Origin: Aestuariicoccus sp032586235
GTDB lineage: Bacteria; Pseudomonadota; Alphaproteobacteria; Rhodobacterales; Rhodobacteraceae
DNA length: 64,000 nucleotides
Assembly (NCBI RefSeq): GCF_032586235.1
Contig: NZ_JAWHTD010000004.1
Location: 124,001-188,000, forward strand
Direction of reading: 5' to 3'
The position numbers and the translations under genes were made by a program. Shown here piece after piece: positions 50,925 through 59,814 of the stretch. The stretch's first letter is position 1. Each line of letters starts with the position of its first letter. The notes beneath the pieces are model-generated. The model saw nothing but the letters and a program-made list of their open reading frames with translations. It searched no databases and was not told where the DNA came from.

Positions 50925-51526
50925 GCCGGGACATCATCGCCATTCTGCGCGGCATCACCCCGCCCGAGGCGCGCGCCATCGCAGGCGCGCTGATCGCGGC
51001 GGGCATCGACCGGATCGAGGTGCCGCTGAATTCGCCGCAGCCTTTCGACAGCATCGCCGACATGGTCGAGGCCTTCGGCGACGTCGCCACCATCGGCGCG
51101 GGCACCGTTCTGGACCCTGCGGATGTGGGGCGGCTGAGGGACATCGGCGCGCGCATGGTGGTGTCGCCCGACACCAACCAGCGCGTCATCGCCGCCACCA
51201 AGGCCGCCGGGATGGTCAGCTATCCCGGCGTCATGACCCCGACCGAGGCCTTTCTGGCGCTGCGCACCGGCGCCGACGGGATCAAGCTGTTCCCGGCCTC
51301 GCTGATCGGGCCGGAGGGGCTGAAGGCTATGGCCGCCGTGCTGCCGTCCGGGACGAAAACCTATGCGGTGGGTGGCGTGGGCCCCGAGAATTTCGCAGAA
51401 TGGTTCGCGGCGGGGGCCACCGGCTTTGGCATCGGCAGCAGCCTTTACAAGCCGGGGCTGTCGGTGGCCGAGGTCGCCACCCGCGCCGCCGCCATGGTCG
51501 CGGCCTACGACAAGGGACGGGCATGA
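50921..51526 (+). CDS. dgoA: 2-dehydro-3-deoxy-6-phosphogalactonate aldolase
   Basis: A 201-residue class I aldolase barrel that splits KDPGal into pyruvate and glyceraldehyde 3-phosphate. It shows IAILRGITPPEA, the catalytic glutamate in IDRIEVPLNSP, GAGTVLDP, the Schiff-base lysine in ADGIKLFPAS and GGVGPENF. It overlaps both dgoK and the lactonase gene by four bases. The glyceraldehyde phosphate enters glycolysis, where tpiA of this window also acts. Confidence 0.94.
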   Translation: MSRDIIAILRGITPPEARAIAGALIAAGIDRIEVPLNSPQPFDSIADMVEAFGDVATIGAGTVLDPADVGRLRDIGARMVVSPDTNQRVIAATKAAGMVSYPGVMTPTEAFLALRTGADGIKLFPASLIGPEGLKAMAAVLPSGTKTYAVGGVGPENFAEWFAAGATGFGIGSSLYKPGLSVAEVATRAAAMVAAYDKGRA

Positions 51527-52371
51527 GCCATCTGATCTACTCCGACACCCGCTGCGCGCTTGGTGAAGGCGCGCTCTGGCACCCCGAACGCGGCAGCCTC
51601 TTCTGGTTCGATATCCTGGGCAAACGGCTTTACGAGCGTGACACCCACCGCCAGCACCAATGGCAGTTCGACCGCATGGTCTCGGCCGCGGGCTGGGTCG
51701 ACGACCGCCGCCTTTTGATCGCCAGCGAGCGCGATCTTTTTGTCTTCGACCTGACCGACGGTACCGAGACCCATGTCCACGACCTCGAGCCCGGCAACGC
51801 CGTCACCCGTTCCAACGACGGACGCGCCGATCCCTGGGGCGGGTTCTGGATCGGGACGATGGGCAAGAACGCCGAGCCGGGGCAGGGCGCGATCTATCGC
51901 CTTTATGAGGGCCAACTGCGCATGGTCTACGACGCGCTGACCATCCCCAACGCGATCTGCTTCGCCCCCGGCGGGGCCTATGCCTATTTCACCGACACGC
52001 CCACCCGCGTGATCCGCCGGGTGTCGCTGGACGCCGAGGGCTGGCCCTCGACCGCGCCCGAGGACTGGCTTGATCTGCGGTCCGAAGGGCTGAACCCCGA
52101 CGGCGCGGTGGTGGACGCGCAAGGCAACCTCTGGAACGCGCAATGGGGCGCGGGGCGGGTGGCCTGCTATAACCCCGACGGCCAGTTCCTGACCTCGGTG
52201 GGCCTTGCCGCCGGGCAGGTCAGCTGCCCGGCCTTCGGCGGGCCGGGGCTGGGCACGCTCTTTGTCACCTCCGCCGCCGACGGGGCCGGGGCGGACGACC
52301 CGCTGGCGGGGGCGACGTTCTCGGTGCCGACCGGCTTTCGCGGCCAAACCGAGGCGCGGGTGGACCTGTGA
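51523..52371 (+). CDS. SMP-30/gluconolactonase family lactonase, probable galactonolactonase
   Basis: A 282-residue six-bladed propeller of the SMP-30 family, which opens aldonolactones with a divalent metal. The metal residues are the glutamate in ALGEGALWHP, the asparagine in RSNDGRADPWGGFWIGTMG, the asparagine in TIPNAICFAPGG and the aspartate in GLNPDGAVVDAQGNLW. It would hydrolyse galactonolactone formed by the SDR to galactonate. It is coupled to dgoA (ATGA) and overlaps the GH42 gene by four bases. Confidence 0.9.
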   Translation: MSHLIYSDTRCALGEGALWHPERGSLFWFDILGKRLYERDTHRQHQWQFDRMVSAAGWVDDRRLLIASERDLFVFDLTDGTETHVHDLEPGNAVTRSNDGRADPWGGFWIGTMGKNAEPGQGAIYRLYEGQLRMVYDALTIPNAICFAPGGAYAYFTDTPTRVIRRVSLDAEGWPSTAPEDWLDLRSEGLNPDGAVVDAQGNLWNAQWGAGRVACYNPDGQFLTSVGLAAGQVSCPAFGGPGLGTLFVTSAADGAGADDPLAGATFSVPTGFRGQTEARVDL

Positions 52372-54359
52372 AGCGAACGCTGGGCTGCTGCTATTACCCC
52401 GAACACTGGCCGCGCGAAATCTGGGAGCAGGATGCCGCGCGCATGGCCGATCTGGGCCTGACCTGGGTGCGGATCGGAGAATTCGCCTGGTCACGGCTGG
52501 AACCCGAACCCGGCAAGCTGGAGTTCGGCTGGCTCGACGACGCGATCGAGGTGCTGGGCCGCGCCGGGCTGAAGGTCGTGCTGGGCACGCCCACCGCCAC
52601 GCCGCCGCGCTGGGTGCTGGACAAACACCCCGACATGCTGGCCGTCGACGCGCAGGGCCGGCCGCGCAAGTTCGGCTCGCGCCGGCATTACTGCTTTTCG
52701 CATCAAGGCTATCTGGCCGAATGCCGCCGGATCGTGACCCTGCTGGCCGAGCGTTACGGCGACAATCCCAATGTGGCCGCCTGGCAGACGGATAACGAAT
52801 ACGGCTGCCACGACACGGTGATTTCCTATTCCGAGGCCGCGCTGGCCGCCTTTCAGGACTGGCTGCGCGCGCAGTTCCCGGCGGCCAACGGCGGCGACAT
52901 CGGCGCGCTGAACGCGGCCTGGGGGAATGTGTTCTGGTCGATGGACTACCGCGATTTTTCCGAGATCGACCTGCCCAACCTCACCGTGACCGAGCCCAAC
53001 CCGGCCCATGCGCTGGCCTTCCGGCGCTTCAGTTCGGACCAGGTGGCGGCCTTCAACCGCGCGCAGGTCGAGATCCTCCGCCGCTATTCCGACGCGCCCA
53101 TCGCGCATAACTACATGGGCCGGGTGACCGAATTCGATCATTTCGCCACCGGAGCCGATCTGGATATCGCGTCGTGGGACAGCTATCCGCTGGGGTTCCT
53201 CGAGGACCGCGTCGGCGCCGATGCCGCCCGCCAGCGGCGCTATGCAAGGCAGGGCGACCCGGATTTTCAGGCCTTCCACCATGATCTTTACCGCGCGGTG
53301 GCGGCGGTGGCACCGGGCTCAGGTAGCGAAGCGGTAGCGCAATCATACCCGCGCTCAAGTAGCGAAGCGGTAGCGCAATACCCAAGACTCTGGGTGATGG
53401 AGCAGCAGCCCGGTCCGGTGAACTGGGCCCCCTACAACCCGTCGCCCTTGCCGGGCATGGTGCGGCTCTGGACGTGGGAGGCTTTTGCCCACGGGGCCGA
53501 GGCGGTGCTTTACTTCCGCTGGCGTCAGGCGCCGTTCGCACAGGAACAGCTGCACGCAGGCCTTCTGCGCCCGGACAGCGTGGCCGCACCGGGGTTCGAC
53601 GAGGCCGCCGAGGTCGCCCGCGAACTGGCCGAGGCCCCCGACATCGCCCCTTGTCAGGCCCCCGTCGCGCTGATCTTCGACTACGCCGCGTGCTGGTCCT
53701 GGGAGGTGCAGCCGCAGGGGCAGGGGCTGGCCTATTTCGACCTGGTGTTCGACCATTACCGGGCGCTGCGCAGGCTGGGGCTGTCGGTCGATATCCTGGC
53801 CCCAACGGCGCGTGACTTCAGCGGCTACGGCCTGATCCTGGCGCCGGGTATGATGCATATGCCTGACGGTCTGATCGCGGCGTTGCAGGCCAGCGGGACC
53901 GAGGTGCTGATTGGCCCGCGCTCTGCCGCGCGCGATGCGCATTTCACCATCCCCGTGCCCTTGCCCCCGGCCTGGCCCGGGCTGGACGTGACCGTCAGCC
54001 GACTGCAGACCCTGCGCCCGGACATGCCTGTTCCGCTGGCGGGCGGCGGCGCGGTCAGGAACTGGCTGGAAGAAATCGAAGGAAGCGCCGAGGTCGTTCT
54101 GCGCACCGAGGACGGCGCGCCGGTGGCGATGCGCGAGGGCCCTGTGACCTACATGGGTGGCTGGGGCGACGACGCGGCGCTGGAGGCGCTGCTCGGTACG
54201 CTTTGCAACCGCGCCGGGGTGGCCACACGGCCATTGCCCGAGGGCGTGCGCCTGCGCCGGACCGGGGCAGAGCTTTTCTGGTTCAACCACAACGCCCACG
54301 CGGTCGAGACCGAGGCCGGGACCCTGCCCGCCGCCGGCGTCCTGCGCGAAAGGCTCTGA
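52368..54359 (+). CDS. beta-galactosidase, glycoside hydrolase family 42, with an in-frame repeat insertion
   Basis: The 663-residue enzyme hydrolyses beta-galactosides. The catalytic domain starts LGCCYYPEHWP and carries the acid/base E144 in TDNEYG and the nucleophile E345 in VMEQQPGPVNWAP. The trimerisation domain (about 400-600) and C-terminal beta domain follow, so it is complete. No signal peptide is present, so it is cytoplasmic. Two 36-base imperfect tandem repeats (53317-53388) insert about 24 serine/alanine/glutamine-rich residues (317-340) just before the nucleophile strand, where homologues should have a short turn. It is the last gene of the operon. Confidence 0.92.
   Translation: MKRTLGCCYYPEHWPREIWEQDAARMADLGLTWVRIGEFAWSRLEPEPGKLEFGWLDDAIEVLGRAGLKVVLGTPTATPPRWVLDKHPDMLAVDAQGRPRKFGSRRHYCFSHQGYLAECRRIVTLLAERYGDNPNVAAWQTDNEYGCHDTVISYSEAALAAFQDWLRAQFPAANGGDIGALNAAWGNVFWSMDYRDFSEIDLPNLTVTEPNPAHALAFRRFSSDQVAAFNRAQVEILRRYSDAPIAHNYMGRVTEFDHFATGADLDIASWDSYPLGFLEDRVGADAARQRRYARQGDPDFQAFHHDLYRAVAAVAPGSGSEAVAQSYPRSSSEAVAQYPRLWVMEQQPGPVNWAPYNPSPLPGMVRLWTWEAFAHGAEAVLYFRWRQAPFAQEQLHAGLLRPDSVAAPGFDEAAEVARELAEAPDIAPCQAPVALIFDYAACWSWEVQPQGQGLAYFDLVFDHYRALRRLGLSVDILAPTARDFSGYGLILAPGMMHMPDGLIAALQASGTEVLIGPRSAARDAHFTIPVPLPPAWPGLDVTVSRLQTLRPDMPVPLAGGGAVRNWLEEIEGSAEVVLRTEDGAPVAMREGPVTYMGGWGDDAALEALLGTLCNRAGVATRPLPEGVRLRRTGAELFWFNHNAHAVETEAGTLPAAGVLRERL
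53317..53388 (+). repeat. two 36-base tandem repeats inside the GH42 gene
   Basis: The unit begins GCTCAGGTAGCGAAGCGG, continues TAGCGCAAT and is repeated from 53353 with a few changes. Each copy is 12 codons, encoding SEAVAQ flanked by S, Y, P and R residues, so the frame is kept. The base pattern (GTAGCGAAGCGGTAGCGC) is unlike the flanking codons and resembles a small mobile palindromic-type element. Confidence 0.8.
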
Positions 54360-54371
54360 GGCCCGGGCCGC

Positions 54372-55886
54372 TCAGCCTTCCAGCCGGATGTCGTATTCGC
54401 CGCGGATCCGCCGCTCCGCTTCGGCGCTCAGATAGACGGGCGGCGGCGCGGCGAGGATCGCCCGGGCGCGGGCGTTGGCGCGGCTCCAGGCATCCTGCCG
54501 CCCCGCGTCCTCCCAGGCGCGGGGCGTCGCGCGGTCGGACAGGGCGGGATAGAAGTAATCGCGCTCCATCGCCGCCAGCGTCTGCGCGCCGCCCAGGAAA
54601 TGACCCTCGCCCAGCACTGCCTCGACGATGGCGTCGTAGCCCAGCGTCTCCTCCGACACCTCGACCCCGCGCAGCATCCGGTAGACATGGGCCAGCATCT
54701 CGTCGTCCAGAACGAAGGCCTCGAAGGACGCGCCCAAGAGCGACGCGGTCATGCCCGCGCTTTCATAGATCAGGTTCGCGCCCGACAGCCCCGCGGCCAG
54801 CGACGACAGCGCCTTTTCCATGCCGTATTGCGCATCGGGCACCTTGGCGTCGGTCATCGACGACGCCACCCCCGACGGCAGCCCCAGCCAGCCCGTCAGC
54901 TGCGCCGAGGCCGCGTTGAGCAGGCTGATCTCGCCGCCGCCGCCCGCAAAGGCGCCGCTGCGCAGGTCGATCACCAGCGGCCAGTTGGAAAAGACCATCG
55001 GGTGGCCCGGTTTCAGCACGTTCACCATCACCAGCGAGGCCAGCGTTTCCGCATGGCTCTGCGCCAGGAACCCCGCCAGCGTCGCAGGCGCGGTGGCCCC
55101 CGATTGCGCGGCGGTGATGCACGAAAGCGGCACGCCGTGGCGGATGCATTCGAAGGTCACATCCACCGCATCCGCGCCGAACCGCATGGGCGAGATGATC
55201 GGGCTGATATGCGCCTTGAGGAAGGGGCGCGCGGCGAAGGGCACGTCCATCGTCATCTCGGCCATCCGGATGATCGGGGCGACATGTTCGGGCAGGGTAA
55301 AGGCCGTGGCGACCGGCTTGGTCGTGCCTTTGAGCAACGCAAAGGCGGTGTTGATGTCCAGCGCCTCCGGCCCCTCCATATCGGTGGCGATGCAGCAGCG
55401 CGTGAACCAGCTGACGTTGGTCAGACGGTCCTGCAGGCGGGTGAAATCGAAAAGATCGCGCAGTGTGGCGGCGCGGTAGCGGGCGGTGTCGAGGTCGAGC
55501 ACCTGAACCGCCGCGCCGCCGGTGCCGAAATGCACCCGATCGCCGCCCAGCTCGATCGACCGCGCGGGGTCGCGCCCGGGATGGGTGAACCGCTTGGCGG
55601 CCAGCGCAATGGCGCGGTTGACCAGGCTTTCGGGGATGCGCATCCGGCCTCCGGCCATGCTGGCCCCGGCGGCTGTCATCGGCGCGACCAAGCGGTCTGG
55701 CACTTCGCCCATGCCCAGCTCTGAGAGCAATCGCAGCGCGGTGGCATGGATCGCCTGGCAATCGGCCTCTGACAGCGGGCGGTACTGCCCGCCGCGCTGG
55801 CCCGGCGGGCAGGGATTGAAGGTGGGCGGTGCTGCGCGTTCCGCCGTCCGCTCTTTCCGTCCGCGCCGTTTGACTCTGGTTGTCAT
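54372..55886 (-). CDS. trimethylamine methyltransferase (MttB) family protein, non-pyrrolysine
   Basis: A 504-residue barrel protein of the MttB superfamily, which moves a methyl group from a quaternary or tertiary amine to a corrinoid protein. It shows FGTGGAAVQVLDLDT, KPVATAFTLPEHV, GVPLSCITAAQSGATAP, GGGEISLLNAASAQL and VLGEGHFLGGAQTL. No in-frame amber codon is used, so it belongs to the non-pyrrolysine (MtgB-like) branch, some of which act on glycine betaine. No corrinoid protein or corrinoid reductase gene is nearby in the window. It is divergent from a dimethylglycine/sarcosine dehydrogenase-like gene, which fits stepwise demethylation of a betaine-type compound. Confidence 0.87.
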   Translation of the reverse strand: MTTRVKRRGRKERTAERAAPPTFNPCPPGQRGGQYRPLSEADCQAIHATALRLLSELGMGEVPDRLVAPMTAAGASMAGGRMRIPESLVNRAIALAAKRFTHPGRDPARSIELGGDRVHFGTGGAAVQVLDLDTARYRAATLRDLFDFTRLQDRLTNVSWFTRCCIATDMEGPEALDINTAFALLKGTTKPVATAFTLPEHVAPIIRMAEMTMDVPFAARPFLKAHISPIISPMRFGADAVDVTFECIRHGVPLSCITAAQSGATAPATLAGFLAQSHAETLASLVMVNVLKPGHPMVFSNWPLVIDLRSGAFAGGGGEISLLNAASAQLTGWLGLPSGVASSMTDAKVPDAQYGMEKALSSLAAGLSGANLIYESAGMTASLLGASFEAFVLDDEMLAHVYRMLRGVEVSEETLGYDAIVEAVLGEGHFLGGAQTLAAMERDYFYPALSDRATPRAWEDAGRQDAWSRANARARAILAAPPPVYLSAEAERRIRGEYDIRLEG

Positions 55887-56028
55887 GCCGCATCATGGGC
55901 GCGCCGCGCGGGGGCAAGGCAAGCGCAAAATGCACCCGCCGAACAATTTCCGAATTTCGCGAAGTTGCGAATTAGCGATTGACGGGGCGGCCCGTGGCAA
56001 GCCTGCTGTGCGAAGAAGGAGGATCGCC

Positions 56029-58437
56029 ATGAAAACCCAGACCCGCGCGGTCGTCATCGGCGGCGGCATTGCCGGATGTTCGACGCTCTATCACCTGACC
56101 CGCGAAGGCTGGACCGATGTGGTGCTGGTCGAACGCGACGAGATCACCTCGGGCACCACATGGCATTCGGCGGCGCAGGTGACGAATTTCGGTATGACGC
56201 AGACGATGGTAGGGCTGAAATCTCATTCCATCCGGCTGTACAAGGAACTGGCCGAAGACCCCGAGCATCCCATCACCTACCATCACGCCGATGGCGGCAT
56301 CCGCCTGGCCAACGATCCCAGGGTGATGGACGGCTATCGCCATTTCGCCAGCATGGCCAAGGGGATGGGCGTCGATTTTGAGGTCATCGACGCGGCGGAA
56401 TGCGCCCGGCGGCATCCGCTTATTTCGACCGACAACCTGATCGGCGGGCTCTGGGATCCGCTGGACGGCGACATCGACCCGGCGGGGCTCTGCCACGCGC
56501 TGCTGCGCCGCGCGCGCGCCGATGGGGCCGAGGTTTACCGCCAGACCCCGGTGACCGGCCTGACCCAGCATCGCGACGACAGCTGGACGGTGCACACGCC
56601 CCGGGGCGACATCCGGACCGAGGTCATCGTGAACGCCTGCGGCTACCGCGTGAACGAGCTGGGCGCGATGATGGGGGTCGAGCATCCCGTGGCCTCGATG
56701 GAGCATCAGTATTTCATCACCGAACCTTTCGCCGAGCTTCAAGAGATGGATGAACGTGTCCCGCTACTGCGTTGTCCTATCAGCGATTTCTACTCACGGC
56801 AGGAGAAGAAAGGCCTGCTGATCGGCTTTTATGAACAGGAGTGCCGGACCTGGGGAATGGACGGGATCGACCCGGCCTTTTCCTCGGCGCTGTGCCCCGA
56901 TGATGTGGACCGTGTGCTGCCCGTGCTGGAGAACGTGTTCGAGCGGATGCCGGTGCTGCAAGACGTGGGCATCAAGAGCATCGTCAACGGCCCGATCACC
57001 TATACGATGGACGGCGCGCCGCTGGTGGGGCCGATCCCGGGAAAGAGAAATGCGTTCTGCATCATAGGCTTGCGGGCCGGTCTTGGCGAAGGCGGCGGGC
57101 ATGGCTGGCTTCTGGCGCAGCAGATCGTGCATGGCGAGGCCGAGCTTGACACCTGGGTTATCGACCCGCGCCGCTTTGGCCCGCACGCCAACGTCGAACT
57201 GACCGCGCTGAAGGCGATCGAGGATTACCAGAACGAGTTCCGCTTTCACTTCCCGCATGAGCACCGCCCGGCGGGCCGCCCCATGCGGACCACGCCCTTG
57301 ACCGCCGTTCTGGCCGCCGAGGGCGCCGACTTCGGGATGGTCGACGGGTGGGAACGTATCGCCTACATCCGACCCGGCCCGGATTTCATCGAAACCCATG
57401 GCTACCGTTTTAAAGAGACCTTCGACGTGGTGGCCGACGAGGTGCGCGCGGTGCACGAAGGCGTCGGGCTGACCGAGGTCAACGGCTTCACCCGGTTCGA
57501 GATTACCGGCGGTGGCGCGGCGGATTGGCTGGATGCCATGACCTGCGGGCGCATTCCACGCCGCGCGGGGCGCGTGGGGCTGGCCTATCTGCTCAATCAC
57601 CACGGCTGCATCAAGTCCGAGGCGACTCTGGCCTGTCTGCCCGACGGGCGCATCTGGTACGGCGCCGCCGCCGCGGCCGAGCGGCACGATATGGATTGGC
57701 TGACCCGGCACATGCCGGATGACGGGTCGGTGCGGCTGCGCAACCTCACGCGCAGCCATACGATCCTGCTGCTGGCCGGGCCGCGCGCCCGCGCGGTGCT
57801 GCAAGAGGTGGCGCGCGGCGATTGGTCGGCAGAGGCCTTCCCCTGGCTGTCGGTGCGCGAGGGCCATATCGGCCACGCGCCCGCCACGATCATGGCGGTC
57901 AGCTATTCCGGCGAGTCGGCGTTCGAGCTGCACATCCCCAACGAGAGCCTCGCGCAGGCTTGGCAGAGCCTGCGCGCGGCGGGTGCGGCGCGGGGGATGC
58001 GGCTTTTCGGGTCGTATGCGGTCGAATCGATGCGGCTGGAGAAGAGCTATCGCCACTGGAAGGCCGATCTGGTGACCGAATTCGACCCGTTCGAATCCGG
58101 GCTGGGCCGGTTCGTCGACATGCGCAAGGATTTCCTCGGCAAGGCGGCGCTGGAGGCGCGTGCGCCGCAAAGGGCCTTTGTGACGCTGCTGCTGGAGGCC
58201 GATCACGCCCCGGCGCAGGGCGGCGCGTCGATCCGGGTTGGTGGCGATGTGGTGGGCACGGTGACATCCGCCGGCTGGGGCCACCGTACGGGTCGAAATA
58301 TCGCGATGGGGTTCGTCAGGCCGGAGCTTGCTGGCGTTGGCTCTGCGCTGAGCGTCGATGTGACCGGCGCGCCGGTGGCCGCGACGGTCACCGACCCGTG
58401 TCTCTTCGACCCTGAAAACCTGCGCGTCCGGGCCTGA
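56029..58437 (+). CDS. FAD-dependent oxidoreductase with GcvT domain (dimethylglycine/sarcosine dehydrogenase-like)
   Basis: An 802-residue two-part enzyme. Residues 1-375 are a DAO-type flavin domain (AVVIGGGIAGCSTLYHLTR; the histidine of GTTWHSAAQVTNFG is the covalent-FAD histidine in the family). A linking FAO_M part and the aminomethyltransferase (GcvT) fold follow from about 430 to 800 (VHEGVGLTEVNGFTRFEITG, GSYAVESMRLEKSYRHWKADL, TSAGWGHRTGRNIAMGFV). Such enzymes oxidatively remove N-methyl groups and pass the one-carbon unit to tetrahydrofolate. AAGGAGG precedes the ATG at 56029. The exact substrate is unknown. Confidence 0.9.
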   Translation: MKTQTRAVVIGGGIAGCSTLYHLTREGWTDVVLVERDEITSGTTWHSAAQVTNFGMTQTMVGLKSHSIRLYKELAEDPEHPITYHHADGGIRLANDPRVMDGYRHFASMAKGMGVDFEVIDAAECARRHPLISTDNLIGGLWDPLDGDIDPAGLCHALLRRARADGAEVYRQTPVTGLTQHRDDSWTVHTPRGDIRTEVIVNACGYRVNELGAMMGVEHPVASMEHQYFITEPFAELQEMDERVPLLRCPISDFYSRQEKKGLLIGFYEQECRTWGMDGIDPAFSSALCPDDVDRVLPVLENVFERMPVLQDVGIKSIVNGPITYTMDGAPLVGPIPGKRNAFCIIGLRAGLGEGGGHGWLLAQQIVHGEAELDTWVIDPRRFGPHANVELTALKAIEDYQNEFRFHFPHEHRPAGRPMRTTPLTAVLAAEGADFGMVDGWERIAYIRPGPDFIETHGYRFKETFDVVADEVRAVHEGVGLTEVNGFTRFEITGGGAADWLDAMTCGRIPRRAGRVGLAYLLNHHGCIKSEATLACLPDGRIWYGAAAAAERHDMDWLTRHMPDDGSVRLRNLTRSHTILLLAGPRARAVLQEVARGDWSAEAFPWLSVREGHIGHAPATIMAVSYSGESAFELHIPNESLAQAWQSLRAAGAARGMRLFGSYAVESMRLEKSYRHWKADLVTEFDPFESGLGRFVDMRKDFLGKAALEARAPQRAFVTLLLEADHAPAQGGASIRVGGDVVGTVTSAGWGHRTGRNIAMGFVRPELAGVGSALSVDVTGAPVAATVTDPCLFDPENLRVRA

Positions 58438-58443
58438 GCCGCA

Positions 58444-59814
58444 TCAATCGGCGGGGGCCAGCCCTGCCGCGCGGCCCAGAACCACCGCCGCCAGCAGCCC
58501 GTTGCCCGAGAGATAGCCCGCGTCGCCCGACCCCGACACCCCGCAGGCCGCGCCGCCCGCGGCGAAGAGGTTGGGGAAAGGCGTGCCGTCCTCGTGCCGC
58601 ACCCGCCCGGTGCCATCGGTCTCCAACCCGCCTTGGGTGTGGAACAGTGCGCCGGTCACCCGGACGCCGCAATACGGCGCCGCAAGGCGCTGGCCGGACC
58701 AGCGACGGCCAAAGCGGTCGGCGCCTTCGGTTGGGATGCTCCCGATCTCTTCCCGCAGCACCGCGGCGGGCAGGCCGAGCGCCTCGGCCAGCGCGTCGAG
58801 CGTGTCGGCGGTTTTGACCGCGCCCTGCGCCTCGGCCTCTTGAAAATCGCGAAACTGGCGCGCCACCCCGGCGATGCGGCTGTCGAAGATCGAAAAAGCC
58901 TCGCCGCCCGGCTGGGCCAGCACGGCGCGGGCGGCCTCGGAATAGCCCTGCGCCTCGTTCCAGAAGCGCCGCCCGTCGCGGTTGACCTGCACGCCGCCCT
59001 CGGTGATCACCGCCCAGGTGATCAGGATGCCATGGGGATGCGCGACATTGCCATGCCCCTGGTAGGCCCCCAGATGCCGGGTGCGGGCCCCCAGCGCCTC
59101 ACCCCAGGTCACCGCCTCGCCCCGGTTGCCGTCATGGCCGAACCAGAGCGCCCCGTCGATGTCGGGCATGTGATCGGCCACCATGCGGCGGTTGCCGCCA
59201 AAGCCGTTGCACGCAAGGATCAGCTTGGCGCAGCCGATGGTCTCGGTCCCGCCGTCCGGTCGGGTGACGGTGACGCCGGTGATCCGCCGCCCGTCGTGGT
59301 GCAGCCGGGTGGCGCGGCGTTCACAGACGATCAGGATGCCCAAGTCCTCGGCCCGGCTGCGCAGAGCGTCGATCAGGTCGGCCCCGGCGCGGCTGGGCAG
59401 GCCGTGCATGCGCCGCGCGGAATGGCCCGGATAGTCGAAATCGGTCACGACGGAAAAGGGCAGGCCGTGCCGGTCGGTCAGCCAGTCGATGACGCCCGCG
59501 CTGCCGCTCGCCAGCGCCTCGACCAAAGCGGGGTCGTTTTCGCCATGCGCCTTGCGCTGGATGTCGGCGGCGAAGGTGGCGGCGTCGTCGGTGATGCCGG
59601 CCGCCGCCTGCTGGCGCGTACCCGCCGCCGGGATCAGCCCCGCCGACAAGGCGGTCGAACCGCTTGGCACCGCGTCCGCCTCGATTACCAGCACATCCTG
59701 GCCTGCCTCTTGCGCCGCCAGTGCGGCGACCATGCCCGCCGCGCCGCCGCCGACGATCAGCGTACCGACGTCCAGGTCGAAGGTGTCGGGCGTCGGGCCG
59801 AGGTCAGGCGTCAT
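58444..59814 (-). CDS. FAD-dependent reductase of the fumarate reductase/KSTD family
   Basis: A 456-residue flavoprotein of the FAD_binding_2 family, whose members reduce or desaturate C-C double bonds. It has the N-terminal TLIVGGGAAGMVAALAAQEAG (about 18-38), GSTALSAGLIPAAGT, the catalytic-region RDGRRFWNEAQGYSEAA, and the C-terminal LFAAGGAACGVSG and YLSGNGLLAAVVLGR. There is no signal peptide, haem domain or covalent-FAD motif, so it is a soluble single-domain form. It is the last gene of a five-gene leftward operon and overlaps the lyase gene by 11 bases. Confidence 0.85.
   Translation of the reverse strand: MTPDLGPTPDTFDLDVGTLIVGGGAAGMVAALAAQEAGQDVLVIEADAVPSGSTALSAGLIPAAGTRQQAAAGITDDAATFAADIQRKAHGENDPALVEALASGSAGVIDWLTDRHGLPFSVVTDFDYPGHSARRMHGLPSRAGADLIDALRSRAEDLGILIVCERRATRLHHDGRRITGVTVTRPDGGTETIGCAKLILACNGFGGNRRMVADHMPDIDGALWFGHDGNRGEAVTWGEALGARTRHLGAYQGHGNVAHPHGILITWAVITEGGVQVNRDGRRFWNEAQGYSEAARAVLAQPGGEAFSIFDSRIAGVARQFRDFQEAEAQGAVKTADTLDALAEALGLPAAVLREEIGSIPTEGADRFGRRWSGQRLAAPYCGVRVTGALFHTQGGLETDGTGRVRHEDGTPFPNLFAAGGAACGVSGSGDAGYLSGNGLLAAVVLGRAAGLAPAD

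Noticed and set aside
54372..55886. Pyrrolysine-containing MttB
   Set aside because: The frame has no internal amber codon and no pyl genes are seen, so it is the non-pyrrolysine branch.
58085..58110. tRNA T-arm-like GTTCGAATCC
   Set aside because: It lies inside the dehydrogenase coding sequence and no acceptor or anticodon stem can be formed around it.
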